Assembly: GCA_959347315.1 (NCBI GenBank)
Contig: OY365813.1
Coordinates: 15,912,539-15,976,538, forward strand
Source of the DNA: Bimastos eiseni
Lineage: Eukaryota; Annelida; Clitellata; Crassiclitellata; Lumbricidae
Direction of reading: 5' to 3'
Length of the DNA: 64,000 nt
Below the pieces are notes generated by a model, which worked only from the letters and a program-made list of their open reading frames with translations, was not told where the DNA came from and ran no database searches. A program made the position numbers and the translations under genes. Positions 54,076 through 63,960 of the stretch are shown here, piece by piece. Numbering within the stretch: the first letter of the stretch is position 1; every line of letters begins with the position of its first letter.

Positions 54076-54500
54076 CTATGTATGTCTGTCTCATTCTCTC
54101 ATCCCACCTAGTGCCTCTCCTTCATTGCCCCAGACCCTTCCCCTTTTCGTCTTCTCCCTTGGGTCGGTGTGGTGGGGGGGGGGAGGGCTGTACCTCCGAC
54201 GCCATTGTAGTGTCTATCTCATTGTTTTCCTGCCCAGTTCGACACCGTTTCCCATCTCTTCTAATTATCCCACCTTCTTCACCAGCGCCAAGCACCAGCC
54301 ACCGACCGCAAGTCCACTCATCCATCTTACTTCCTCACCCTGTCAGGGACCGGCAGAGGCCCTCTCTCCCACCCCATGCTTCCCAAATCTCTCCCTCCCT
54401 CCCTCCATCGTATTCTTCCAATGACTTCATCTTCTCCTCAACTAGTCTTCGTAACGTCCTCACAAAATCTAATACGATCTATGCTTCCATATCCGTCGTA
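54076..54500. other. intergenic CT-rich to unique sequence
   Basis: CCTCC-rich with a G run at 54170-54183. No gene recognised. Confidence 0.4.
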
Positions 54501-54870
54501 ATGCTAGTCTCGATGTCTGTCTGCATGTATATTATACGCATGTATGTATGTATGTTTGCATGTGTGTATACATGTATATGTATGTGTATTTATGTATAAA
54601 CATATATACACATGCATGCATGTGTATATATGAATCAATGTATGTATGCATGTAAGTAGGCATGTGTGTATGTATGTATGTATGCATGCATGCTTGTATG
54701 TATATGTGTATTGACGCATGAATGTGTGCATGCATGTCTATATGCATGTATGCATATGTGTAGGTATGCGCGTGCGTGCATGTATTTATGTGTGTATTAT
54801 ACGTAGGCCTATGTATGTAGGCATGTATTGTATGTATGTATGTAGGCCTATATGTGTATATCTAATTTCT
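54501..54870. repeat. (TATG)n degenerate array
   Basis: TATGTATGCATG with ATGTGTATA variants. Confidence 0.9.
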
Positions 54871-55105
54871 TCCAGATAAACATGCCAGTTCAAGCTCTAA
54901 ATATCATAGCGGCGTAGCTTCCTATATAGAGGAGCTTAACATCATCTGCGCTACTGGTGCAATTGCGTTCAACTCGATATTCGCTAGATGTCGATACGTC
55001 ACAGCAATTTCTATTCCGTAGTTTCAGTCGTTTTCATTCACCAGATGGAAATAGCGGCGCATAAACAACGCTTAGGATCAGCACACAGCCTTCCAACCTT
55101 TTCAT
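54871..55105. other. intergenic unique sequence
   Basis: Non-repetitive. Nothing recognised. Confidence 0.4.
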
Positions 55106-55385
55106 AAGCATTTTTGGGACTGTAGAGTAATGGTAAACACAATGGGGCGCAGAGCTGATGATCCCAGTTCGATACCCGTATCCCCCGTAAGGTTGACCAG
55201 ACCTTCTTTCGCAAGGCGGCGGCGTTGGTTAAATTAGATGTATAGCATAATGGCGCCCTGCTTGGCTGCCTACAGTTAAATTCTATTCATGTTATAACTT
55301 GTCATCATTCATCTATACTATGTATGCAATCATAATACGGTTTATCAGTTTGAAAATAAACGAGTTTTTTTTTTATCTTTATCCA
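55106..55385 (+). mobile_element. possible SINE with a second tRNA-like head
   Basis: TAGAGTAATGG (55122-55132) and AGTTCGATACC (55166-55176) resemble A and B boxes, 33 bp apart. GC-rich body to about 55260 and a T-run near 55365. Sequence unlike the 30131/34537 family. Confidence 0.45.
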
Positions 55386-55655
55386 ATGAAGCCGAACCGG
55401 TGCCCGTTTATTATTTTAATTTCGCATTCACTTTTAATATGTATTCAAATAAAATTGATATAAATGCATGTTAAGAATATTCTATTATTGCCATCTAAAT
55501 TGATAATCATGTAAGTGGTTTTTGTATGACCTTTCAAAATTTGAGGTTTGTAGCAGATACGCCGTGAAAGTCGTGGGTAAATACCAGGCATGCTGATTGA
55601 TGGAATTTACTTAACGACGCTGCCATAAATATCGTAGATTTATCTGTTTATTGAC
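55386..55655. other. intergenic unique sequence
   Basis: AT-rich, non-repetitive. Confidence 0.4.
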
Positions 55656-56045
55656 TTGGAGGATCTATATAGCGCCATTTCAAGACATTTACTCAGATGT
55701 GCTCCCGATCCCCGGCTAAATGGGACTGTCTTAAGGTTGGTATAAAACACTGGGCAGTGGGAACATGGCGGAGAGTTACAGGGAGCCCATTACAGGTTGC
55801 CGGGCCAGCAACCGAGAAGGTTCGGCGCTGCCTCATGGAAGTCCGAGAGCGAGTGACAAGAAGCTCGACCTGTAGGGAAGAACGGAAGGAAACTCGATCG
55901 GAGTTGGACGCATAATGTAGAACAGCATAGTTCCCGCAGGTACCTGGGAGCTGATTCCTCAATGCAGCGCCATATCAATGATGAGACCCTGTATGAGATC
56001 CACTGAGAGAAGGGGAGCCAACGAAGGACGCCCCTCATAGACCTA
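55656..56045 (-). mobile_element. CR1/L2-type LINE ORF2 C-terminus with 3' tail, frameshifted
   Basis: The minus strand from 56038 reads RGVLRWLPFSQWISYRVSSL and CIEESAPRYLRELC, the LHWLPxxxRxxYK ... PxYLxxL pattern that follows the reverse transcriptase domain in CR1/L2-type elements. A frame change near 55905 then gives TFSVAGPATCNGLPVTLRHV and a tail region ending SHLAGDREHI, stop. The tail TCTTGAAATGGCGCTATATA follows at 55665-55690. This is the longest LINE relic in the window. It is 5'-truncated and dead, and shows which protein the common tail belongs to. Confidence 0.9.
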
Positions 56046-56189
56046 TATTCGGAGACATGACCGACCCTTGAAATACGGCCAATATTGATGACTGGCGTAT
56101 CAAGAAATTGATACCATGCGAGGAACGCATTATAGACAATGACACACTGCGCTGGTTAAATTGTTGAAGCAGATGTAAAGTATCACCAG

Positions 56190-56425
56190 GTTCAGAGACT
56201 AAATGTAGGCTTACAGATGACGGTTCCATGGCATGTACTCTGGAATATAACCTGGAATGGACTCCCTGTCAAACTTAGCCAATTAAGTGCCTTGGGACCA
56301 CTCCACATTGTTCTATGCTCACCTTAAGCTTGTACTGTTTAGCAGGGGCTGGGTTGGTAGCGCTCTGGACCTGAGTAGATGTTCTTATAGAGGTGCTATA
56401 TAAATCCTCCAAATAAATATATAAA
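56190..56425 (+). mobile_element. LINE ORF2 C-terminus fragment with tail
   Basis: The + strand reads NITWNGLPVKLSQLSALG (cf. WNSLP-x-x-LR) near 56247-56300, then stops, then GACCTGAGTAGATGTTCTTA and TAGAGGTGCTATATAAATCC (56386-56405) and AAAT repeats. A separate copy from the neighbour at 55656, in opposite orientation. Confidence 0.75.
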
Positions 56426-56519
56426 TATACTCGCTCTTTGGATAAACATAAATGCCATTGATTTGAATTGTCGTTTAAACACAGACATACGATGGGTCCA
56501 CTCTTTAATCGCAATCGTT

Positions 56520-56720
56520 GCCTCTAAGCTGCTAAAGCGCCAGTCGATAGATTAGCACAGGGCAACAGATTATTCACGAGCGCTGCGTCAAGTCGTAGGG
56601 ATTGTCCGAAGCGCGGCAGTCCGAATGAGGTTCGAGTCGCATTGTATCTCGAATGCGTAGAATAACTTTTCTGGGACTCTAATGGCCCCGGCCCGTGGTT
56701 TGTGCGATTATGGAATTTCG
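56520..56720 (-). mobile_element. decayed LINE C-terminus fragment, copy B
   Basis: The minus strand reads TSFGLPRFGQSLRLDAALVN then NLLPCANLSTGALAA and a stop. Eleven or more residues are shared with copy A at 6480 (FGQ-x-LR-x-DA-x-L-x-N-x-L-x-PC). The nucleotide match includes GGATTGTCCGAAG and CTGCGTCAAGTCG on the + strand. Confidence 0.65.
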
Positions 56721-58755
56721 CAATTTTTCGCATAAATTGGCGGTTTTCGCATAAATTCCTAAATGGAAAGTGTTTGCAAATTATTGCATAAAATTCGGAA
56801 ATTTCGGTCAGTCTCAACTATAATTTGCTTGTCTAGGACTCTAGGTTATTATTAGCCTATAGGGCTATAGTTTGCTGACCAGACGACGTAATTGTTGACG
56901 GCTAGGACACGTGGTTTATGCGATTTTTCCAATAATTTACGAAATATTTTCGCATAATCCACGGAGGCCTAGGAATGGGTGAGATAGGCTATACTTGGTT
57001 GGAATAGCTGAGTATCAACTGTTCAGGAAAAGTGAATGGCAGTGATAAAGCCTTTTGTGGACAATCGTCATCGACTCACCATCATCATCATCATCATCAT
57101 CATCATTAGTATTGTCGTCGCTATCATTGTCACTGTCGTTGGTATCATCATCATCACCATCGTCAGCATCATCAAAATCACCAAAATAAATCCTAAAAAT
57201 ATCTGAAGATACAATTCTTATTATCATTCTTTACCTGATAAAAATCAGCTATTAGTTTTTATTATTACGACACTATTCCCACATTAAAATCACCCCAACA
57301 GCAGCAGCAGTAATACTTTTCTTAAATATATCTGACGATGACATATTTTCGATTATCACAATTTGCTAAATTAAAAGCAGAATCATCATCAACGTCGCCA
57401 TCATCATCATCATCGTCGTCATCCTAAGTCATCATCATAATCATAATCACCATCAACGTCATCAATATTGATCCGGTCGATATATGGTGCTATGAAGCAG
57501 CATCAGTAGAAGGCCTAATTACAGTAGGCCTAATTACAATAGACCTCATTACAATAGGCCAACTGCAATTAACAATACTACACTACCACTATACTAGGCC
57601 TATATAACCATCAATAAATTTGAATTCTGTAGGATCTCCCCTACCTCGCATAGCAGAAGTCAACGCAGCAATTTAAAACACTGAAGTTGACAGATCGATC
57701 ATCGGCCAATCCTCACTCAAAATTCAGTTAATGGCTCCACCTTATTTTTTCCAGTAACCAAGTTTAAAAAATCGCCAACAGCGAGGAGACCAATCTAAGT
57801 TTCGCTAACAAGCCATCTTTTATCGGCGTCGCCTGTTCGGAAACTTTATCAAGCGCGAACCGCCGCTCAACAGGCGCCAGAGCTTAATACGGACAACAGG
57901 AACGAGATCTGCCGAAATAAATCGACTCCGAGTACAAACTCATGTTTAAAACACAGACCGTAAGGGGAAACCGCAGAAGCAACAACTTACCCGTTGACGC
58001 GTGCGCACCACCTCTGATCGTTCGCGAACGGTGTTTAGGAGAAATCCAGGCTTGATGGGTTTGAATACAGACTCCGGAAACTATAAGCGGAATACATTCC
58101 TTGTGGCAGTTTCTTTGTACGTACTAACCCAGTAACTGCGATAGAAGTCTTCGCGCAATGCGAAAGTACATCCGGAAAACACTGTCTTATAGGACAAAGG
58201 CGAGGAGAGGAACGATAGTTATTAATGAAAACGTCGTAATAAACATCCAGTTCGTCGGCATGGGGCACGAAAGAAAGGGAACGTTTTACCGAACCTCGTT
58301 CGTTCGCCTACATATCGACCGTATGGACCTCCACGGGAATGACTCTTAGAAGCGAGGGAAGCAGCGACGAGAGGGACGCCAGAGCGGCGATGCTTTTCGA
58401 TTTCAGGCGCCACGGGATGTGGAAAAAATAATTTCCCTACCAGCGGGACTAATCGACCGAATCTTGGCAGCACAATCAGCGGGCGCTGTTGGGAGGTGGC
58501 CATCGTGGCGCCTTCGGTCCCCCAGATCTCGACCATCCCACGCCCCAGAAGAAACGGCGGAGGATCGACCGACCGACCGATAGACCTGGTTCGGCTGACC
58601 GGGCTGCGCCTCGTTTTGAACTCCGAACTGTGGGGTGTTCTCGACTGTATAGTTTAATGTGTCTGCCGTCTTTCCGTTAATTTCTGACCTTCTCGAAAAC
58701 GATTGCGATACGCGGCGAGATTTTGACACGTAATCTATTGATTCCCCATCCGCAT
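56721..58755. other. intergenic unique sequence with ATC runs
   Basis: 57075-57180 and 57385-57465 are CATCAT/CGTCGT triplets. 57500-57610 has TAATTACAGTAGGCC direct repeats. 57700-58720 is the longest largely non-repetitive stretch of the right half, GC-rich in 57820-58700. No recognisable gene. Candidate regulatory region. Confidence 0.45.
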
Positions 58756-58990
58756 TGATAGGTGGCCGACTGGTTAGGACGGTCGACCGATAATGCGGAG
58801 CGTGCGGCGTTGATCCTCGTTCAAGGCAGTTACCTTGTAGTCTGTGTAGCGACTGTTATCAAGTCCTTCCCGTACAATTTCTTCGCAGCATAATCTCACC
58901 TGCTCCATCAAAGTACGGTCGTATGTGTACGTCTGTACTTGGGAAGACGAAGAGGAAAAAAATTCCGCCGTATTGTTGTACTGTTGGCCT
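58756..58990 (+). mobile_element. tRNA-derived SINE, copy 3 (diverged)
   Basis: GATAGGTGGCCGACTGGTTA, GGACGGTCGACCGATAATGC, CGTTGATCCTCGTTCAAGG (damaged B box), then CAAGTCCTTCCCGTACAATT (cf. CAAGTCCTTCGCGGACAATT in copy 1) and AAAAAATTCCGCCGTATTGT. Same family as 30131 and 34537. Confidence 0.75.
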
Positions 58991-59404
58991 ATTGTACACC
59001 GTTTGAAGCGACTATTATTGCGATCCTATACTAGCCTATAGGTCAGCTCCGAAGACGATGGGGAAAAAAGTCTAATCAACGGCAAGAACGAAGTAGAGCC
59101 ATCATTCATTCTGCAGCAACCGAAATGGGTAGATTTTTCATGAATAAACGGTCTGGTATCTCTTTCTCTATAGATAGGCGTTTACCATGAAGTACAGTAC
59201 TAGCTTGGTAGGTTTCCCTAGACAGCCTACCTGCCGTGACTAAAGGCGAGACTCTGCACTGTCTGCAGAAAGGTATACCAATAAGTCCTATGTATACAGG
59301 CCTGGAACAGGCTCTCTTAGATGGCTTAATACCTAATGGAGACAGGGCTCATGCAGGAAAATCCCACTGCACCGTCATGATAAGCAACATCAGTGCTTCA
59401 TCCA
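58991..59404. other. intergenic unique sequence up to the gap
   Basis: Non-repetitive. A + frame from 59236 runs into the N block. Its residues GIPISPMYTGLEQALL are not recognised. Confidence 0.35.
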
Positions 59405-59604
59405 NNNNNNNNNNNNNNNNNNNNNNNNNNNNNNNNNNNNNNNNNNNNNNNNNNNNNNNNNNNNNNNNNNNNNNNNNNNNNNNNNNNNNNNNNNNNNNNN
59501 NNNNNNNNNNNNNNNNNNNNNNNNNNNNNNNNNNNNNNNNNNNNNNNNNNNNNNNNNNNNNNNNNNNNNNNNNNNNNNNNNNNNNNNNNNNNNNNNNNNN
59601 NNNN
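59405..59604. other. assembly gap, 200 N
   Basis: Exactly 200 N, same as the first gap, so a placeholder. Order and distance across it depend on scaffolding only. Confidence 0.99.
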
Positions 59605-59885
59605 TACCCAGTCTATAAGTCCAAAAAGAGTGCCAGCTACTTATGTCTCCAGATGTAATTTAAAGCTTTTGCTGATCCGTCCCACCCACCCACCCACCCA
59701 CCCACCCACCCACCTCAGGAAGGCTCCCAGCGGTGCCGAGGCTCCATATGACTCCACCAAGGCATCAAAACAGCAGCATCTCAATTACTATATTATTTAC
59801 ATCACAATTTTTGCTTTATTTTTGTTTTATTGCCTGAGGAAGACAAAATCCCTCAGCCTCTATGAAATTATAGAATTTTATTATG
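59605..59885. other. unique sequence with (CCCA)n
   Basis: (CCCA)n at 59679-59712, then AT-rich DNA. Nothing recognised. Confidence 0.5.
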
Positions 59886-60064
59886 ACTGTGTTATTATTA
59901 TTATTGCTATCATCGTCATCATCATCGTCGTCGTCATCATCATCATCATCTTCACCATCTTCATCTATATGATAATCATCATCACAATCACCTTCATCAT
60001 CATTGCCTGCATCAGCATCAGCATCATCAGTGTCATCAGCAGCAGCACCTCCATCACCACCACC

Positions 60065-60110
<46 letters not shown>

Positions 60111-60125
60111 CCATTATTGCATCAT
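59886..60125. repeat. (ATC)n, (CAC)n and (AAC)n triplet arrays in series
   Basis: ATTATT, CATCATCGTCGT, CATCAGCAGC, CCACCACCACC and AACAACAAC follow one another. Confidence 0.92.
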
Positions 60126-60159
60126 TGTATGCATAACCTCTCACAAACAAGGTAAAGAG

Positions 60160-60255
60160 TTTAACTGTGATTTCTTTTCTATCTGTACACTTTTTTGATT
60201 TTACCAAAGCCTTTGACTCAGTTACCTCAGCCTGTCTGACATCATTCCTGTGAGC
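60160..60255 (+). mobile_element. LINE reverse transcriptase core fragment
   Basis: The + strand reads FFDFTKAFDSVTSACL followed by a stop at 60251. D-F-x-KAFDSV is the conserved motif A of non-LTR reverse transcriptases, carrying one of the catalytic Asp residues. No further RT motifs (YADD) follow, so this is a short fragment. Confidence 0.6.
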
Positions 60256-60843
60256 CACGATGGCTTCTTTGCTGCTGTTGTCAAGATCGAGTTTCTGATA
60301 GCCTTCACCACCAGCCACTGAAGAAAACGTCAGACGGATGACAGCTGGAAATGCAAACCATCTTGACACGGTTGGGTGCCTACTCCCAGAGAGCTCCGAT
60401 CGCAAAAGTTGATGTTTAGAAGAAGGGTCTAACACAATAGGTGTCGGGTGTTATCCATGGTATCAGCCAGTGTGGGTACAAGCAGACGTATACAATGTGA
60501 TAATATGTAAATGATTAAATCATATTATAACTGTTGCATAGTAATACATGAGATGGAATGTTATCTGGTCAACCTTACATGCGTTAGCTCACTGATTCCT
60601 ATGTAGTCAAGCCAAAATGCCCTTTTGAGAACTTTACTTTTATGGTGCTAAATAAGTTTTTTTATACATATATATATACATACACATACATAAATCTATA
60701 TATGCATGCACGCATACATACAATACATGTTACATACACAAATACATACATGTGTAATGATACTATATTTGCCTATTTAAAAGTATACCCATGTTATTTA
60801 ATTTATTAATGCCAACACTTGTCTTTTTACCAATACCATAACT
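60256..60843. other. unique sequence, possibly further retroelement debris
   Basis: 60256-60470 is GC-richer with broken frames. 60660-60760 is TACATACATA-rich. Nothing else recognised. Confidence 0.4.
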
Positions 60844-61199
60844 CAGTGTTTCCCAATCTTTTTTGACCGTGGAACCCTTTTGATCTTAAATTTTTTGAGG
60901 AACCTCATCCAAAACAAAACATATTATGTTGTAGGTAGCGAATGCAGACAACTACAGGCTTAGGCCTAGAATAGAATAATAACAACACAAATATCGATAA
61001 CAATGACGTCTGAATTATCTTTCTTAAAAAGTTAAATACACTGATGTTAATCAAAAAGCTTCCTATGAATAATTTGTATAATTTATTTTAAATTGTTCAA
61101 AGCTCATTCTTCACACTGAAAGTTTTCTGCAGAATGCTTGTCTTCACCTCACGGAACCATAGGGTTCCGCAGAACACATTTTTATCATGGGAAACGCTG
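60844..61199. mobile_element. hAT-type MITE, about 356 bp, with TIRs and degenerate 8-bp target duplication
   Basis: Left end CAGTGTTTCCCAATCTTTTT, followed by TTTGACCGTGGAACCC; right end GGTTCCGCAGAACAC ... TTATCATGGGAAACGCTG. The outer bases CAGTGTTTCCCA and TGGGAAACGCTG are inverted repeats (11/12). Flanking octamers CCATAACT and CCTTAGCT agree at 6 of 8, with central TA, as hAT insertions have. It has no transposase, so is non-autonomous. This GGAACCC/GGTTCCGC type is known from hAT elements of other animals. Confidence 0.85.
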
Positions 61200-61655
61200 C
61201 CTTAGCTTGTTTATCAACAGTAATCGGTTAGTACATAGCTTAAATTCAGTAGGCAATCAGTTAACATATCAACCATCAGCAGCAAAATTAACGGACCTCT
61301 GTGGAAGCTCTGGGCGACTTTTGCCATGATGTCCAAGATGGCAGTTGTCGTCTGCTTCTCCCTACCACTTGAAGGTTCCAGCGTCTTGCCCACGGGTCTT
61401 GGTGTCTCCACTTGGACTGGCGATGAAGACCAATTTGGTTCTGGCTGTTCTAGAATCCTCTGTAGAGGACTTCCCGGTTTCGATAGGGTTGCGAGCGAAG
61501 GTGGCGGAGGAATCAAGAAATGACTGCAAAACGGATCGTTACTCTTCGTAACTAATTTCTAACCATTAAAGTATATCATTTTAATGGGAAGTCGCATAAA
61601 TCGAAGAAACCTTAACTTCAGCCAGCTGTGGCCGCTGATCTCTTCACTCAGCATC
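61200..61655. other. unique sequence
   Basis: A minus frame of 100 codons at 61214-61516 (GREKQTTTAILDIMAKVAQS) has no recognised family and overlaps + frames. It may be another retroelement relic. Confidence 0.35.
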
Positions 61656-61895
61656 CAGAGGTGACTTTGTGGTTCCAAATGCTCACATAGCCACCAGACA
61701 GAATAGAGCTATCCCACTTGTGTGTCCCAGTGTTTGGAACAGCCTCCCATCTGAACTTCGTTATTATTTCGCGGGACCTGTCTCGCTGTTTCTATAAATT
61801 TCTCGAGACTTATCTCTTTGGCCAGGCCTGAGTTTGGAGCGCCTCTGAATAGTACTGCAGAAGGGGCGCTATTAAAATTACATAGATAGGTAGAA
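61656..61895 (+). mobile_element. CR1/L2-type LINE 3' end with tail
   Basis: The + strand reads RQNRAIPLVCPSVWNSLPSE then LRYYFAG, and after decay ETYLFGQA stop (cf. KTHLF at family C-termini). The tail CAGAAGGGGCGCTATTAAAA follows at 61858-61877, with TAGATAGGTAG after. Frames broken; dead copy. Confidence 0.85.
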
Positions 61896-62196
61896 AGAAA
61901 AAGATATGTGACTGCACTAATGCTAGAATTCTCTAGCAATCAGACTCAAAGCAGGCACTATATATTCAACACGTGAAACACGATCTCTGACTGGCAAAAG
62001 ACATCATTAACCACGATCATTATTAACAGTTTCAGATACCAGCCATTTCATGGTGATGGGCATGAATAAGAGCATCAATAAACATTGGAATCTGTCATTG
62101 CTAATATTCAAGTGTGCAATAAGCTCTAACACACGCTATATTACATTTTCGAAATCACTTAAAACCCTTGTTATGTTATATAAAGTTAACTTATGT
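61896..62196. other. unique AT-rich sequence
   Basis: Non-repetitive. Nothing recognised. Confidence 0.4.
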
Positions 62197-62270
62197 TACA
62201 ACCTTAGCACGGCCAAATGAAGTAGTCTTATATAAATAAGACTACTTCATTTGGCCGTGCTAAGGTTGTA
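62197..62270. repeat. perfect 35-bp inverted repeat with 4-base loop
   Basis: 62197-62231 and 62236-62270 are exact reverse complements around ATAA. The right arm encodes KTTSFGRAKVV on the + strand, comparable with ETYLFGQA at the end of the 61656 LINE, so the arm is itself a LINE 3' end copied in inverse orientation. Confidence 0.95.
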
Positions 62271-62325
62271 GTCACCTTGAAGAGGCGCTATACATAAATT
62301 CTTGTACTGAATGAATGAAAAAGTG
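62271..62325 (+). mobile_element. LINE/SINE 3' tail
   Basis: CACCTTGAAGAGGCGCTATA then ACTGAATGAATGA; directly continues the right arm of the 35-bp hairpin. Confidence 0.8.
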
Positions 62326-62996
62326 CATTAGTTAGACAAGGATGGGTAAATTATCAATCAGATTCTAATTAATAAGCCAATTAATTAAAATATAAAATAA
62401 CAAGCAATCAGCTATTTAATTATTCGATTAGCAAATTGATCACCTGTTTGCCCAAGTTTGGCCAATTCGAATTAATAAGCTAAAACATTTTGGTATTTCT
62501 ATTTCTATTGAATTGGTAAATTTCACTGTTTCAGTAGCTGATTCTTATTGTAATCGCGCCCAACGCTGGTGTTAGAAGTACAAAGAGGAGAAGTAGGTAT
62601 GATGTCGCACCTAGGTACATAGTTATCTAATTTCTTTTTACCTGACAGCTGATGTTAAACTGTTGACTGAGGGAGGTCTCTACAAGATCAAGTATTCACA
62701 GATAAAAGCTTTTACCTAACTGGAGATCATAACCATTATATGACATTTACTGTATTATGTCATCCGATTATAATTGATACGACCTGATGAACAGGAAAAT
62801 ACAACATTCAATCAATCATGCTAAGAAACATTGGCTTTAAAGAGGACTACCTCACGTGGAAGTGAATCCAAAACAGATATTTACCTCTATACTACTTGTC
62901 CATTGTCAGTTCTCCTTGCAGTCATGATTACGCCAGTTTATTATCCAATTTCTTACGAAATCTCTGCTGTCTGTTACTCACCTCACGTCCTCCATT
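62326..62996. other. unique AT-rich sequence
   Basis: Non-repetitive with AATTAATAAGCC motifs repeated loosely at 62365-62480. No gene. Confidence 0.4.
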
Positions 62997-63960
62997 TACC
63001 TACATGTTCCACCCTCTGCCTGAGAGGGTTGTCAGCAACAATTGCACCACCACCTCTCTGCCTATTCCTAGCCCATCTGTCCACCCTCTGCCTGAGAGGG
63101 TTGTCAGCAACAATTGCACCACCACCTCTCTGCCTATTCCTAGCCCATCTGTCCACCCTCTGCCTGAGAGGGTTGTCAGCAACAATTGCACCACCACCTC
63201 TCTGCCTATTCCTAGCCCATCTGTCCACCCTCTGCCTGAGAGGGTTGTCAGCAACAATTGCACCACCACCTCTCTGCCTATTCCTAGCCCATCTGTCCAC
63301 CCTCTGCCTGAGAGGGTTGTCAGCAACAATTGCACCACCACCTCTCTGCCTATTCCTAGCCCATCTGTCCACCCTCTGCCTGAGAGGGTTGTCAGCAACA
63401 ATTGCACCACCACCTCTCTGCCTATTCCTAGCCCATCTGTCCACCCTCTGCCTGAGAGGGTTGTCAGCAACAATTGCACCACCACCTCTCTGCCTATTCC
63501 TAGCCCATCTGTCCACCCTCTGCCTGAGAGGGTTGTCAGCAACAATTGCACCACCACCTCTCTGCCTATTCCTAGCCCATCTGTCCACCCTCTGCCTGAG
63601 AGGGTTGTCAGCAACAATTGCACCACCACCTCTCTGCCTATTCCTAGCCCATCTGTCCACCCTCTGCCTGAGAGGGTTGTCAGCAACAATTGCACCACCA
63701 CCTCTCTGCCTATTCCTAGCCCATCTGTCCACCCTCTGCCTGAGAGGGTTGTCAGCAACAATTGCACCACCACCTCTCTGCCTATTCCTAGCCCATCTGT
63801 CCACCCTCTGCCTGAGAGGGTTGTCAGCAACAATTGCACCACCACCTCTCTGCCTATTCCTAGCCCATCTGTCCACCCTCTGCCTGAGAGGGTTGTCAGC
63901 AACAATTGCACCACCACCTCTCTGCCTATTCCTAGCCCATCTGTCCACCCTCTGCCTGTC
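62997..63960. repeat. 72-bp satellite, 13 apparently identical units plus a partial
   Basis: Units start at 63009 and every 72 bases to 63945. I see no differences between copies. The unit begins CCACCCTCTGCCTGAGAGGG and ends CTAGCCCATCTGT. Because 72 is divisible by three, minus-strand frames of about 300 codons stay open (24-residue repeat DRWARNRQRGGGAIVADN...). Coding is unlikely: more than one minus frame is open, no recognisable domain is seen, and start codons exist only within the repeat. Confidence 0.97.

Noticed and set aside
60165..60435. Minus-strand open frame (SRHPTVSRWFAFPAV...) as a gene
   Set aside because: The + strand carries a reverse transcriptase motif across part of the same bases and the minus frame has no recognised domain.
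62983..63948. Minus-strand 321-codon frame with a perfect 24-residue repeat
   Set aside because: A second minus-strand frame is equally open, no unique flanking coding sequence, and copies identical at all codon positions; treated as satellite.
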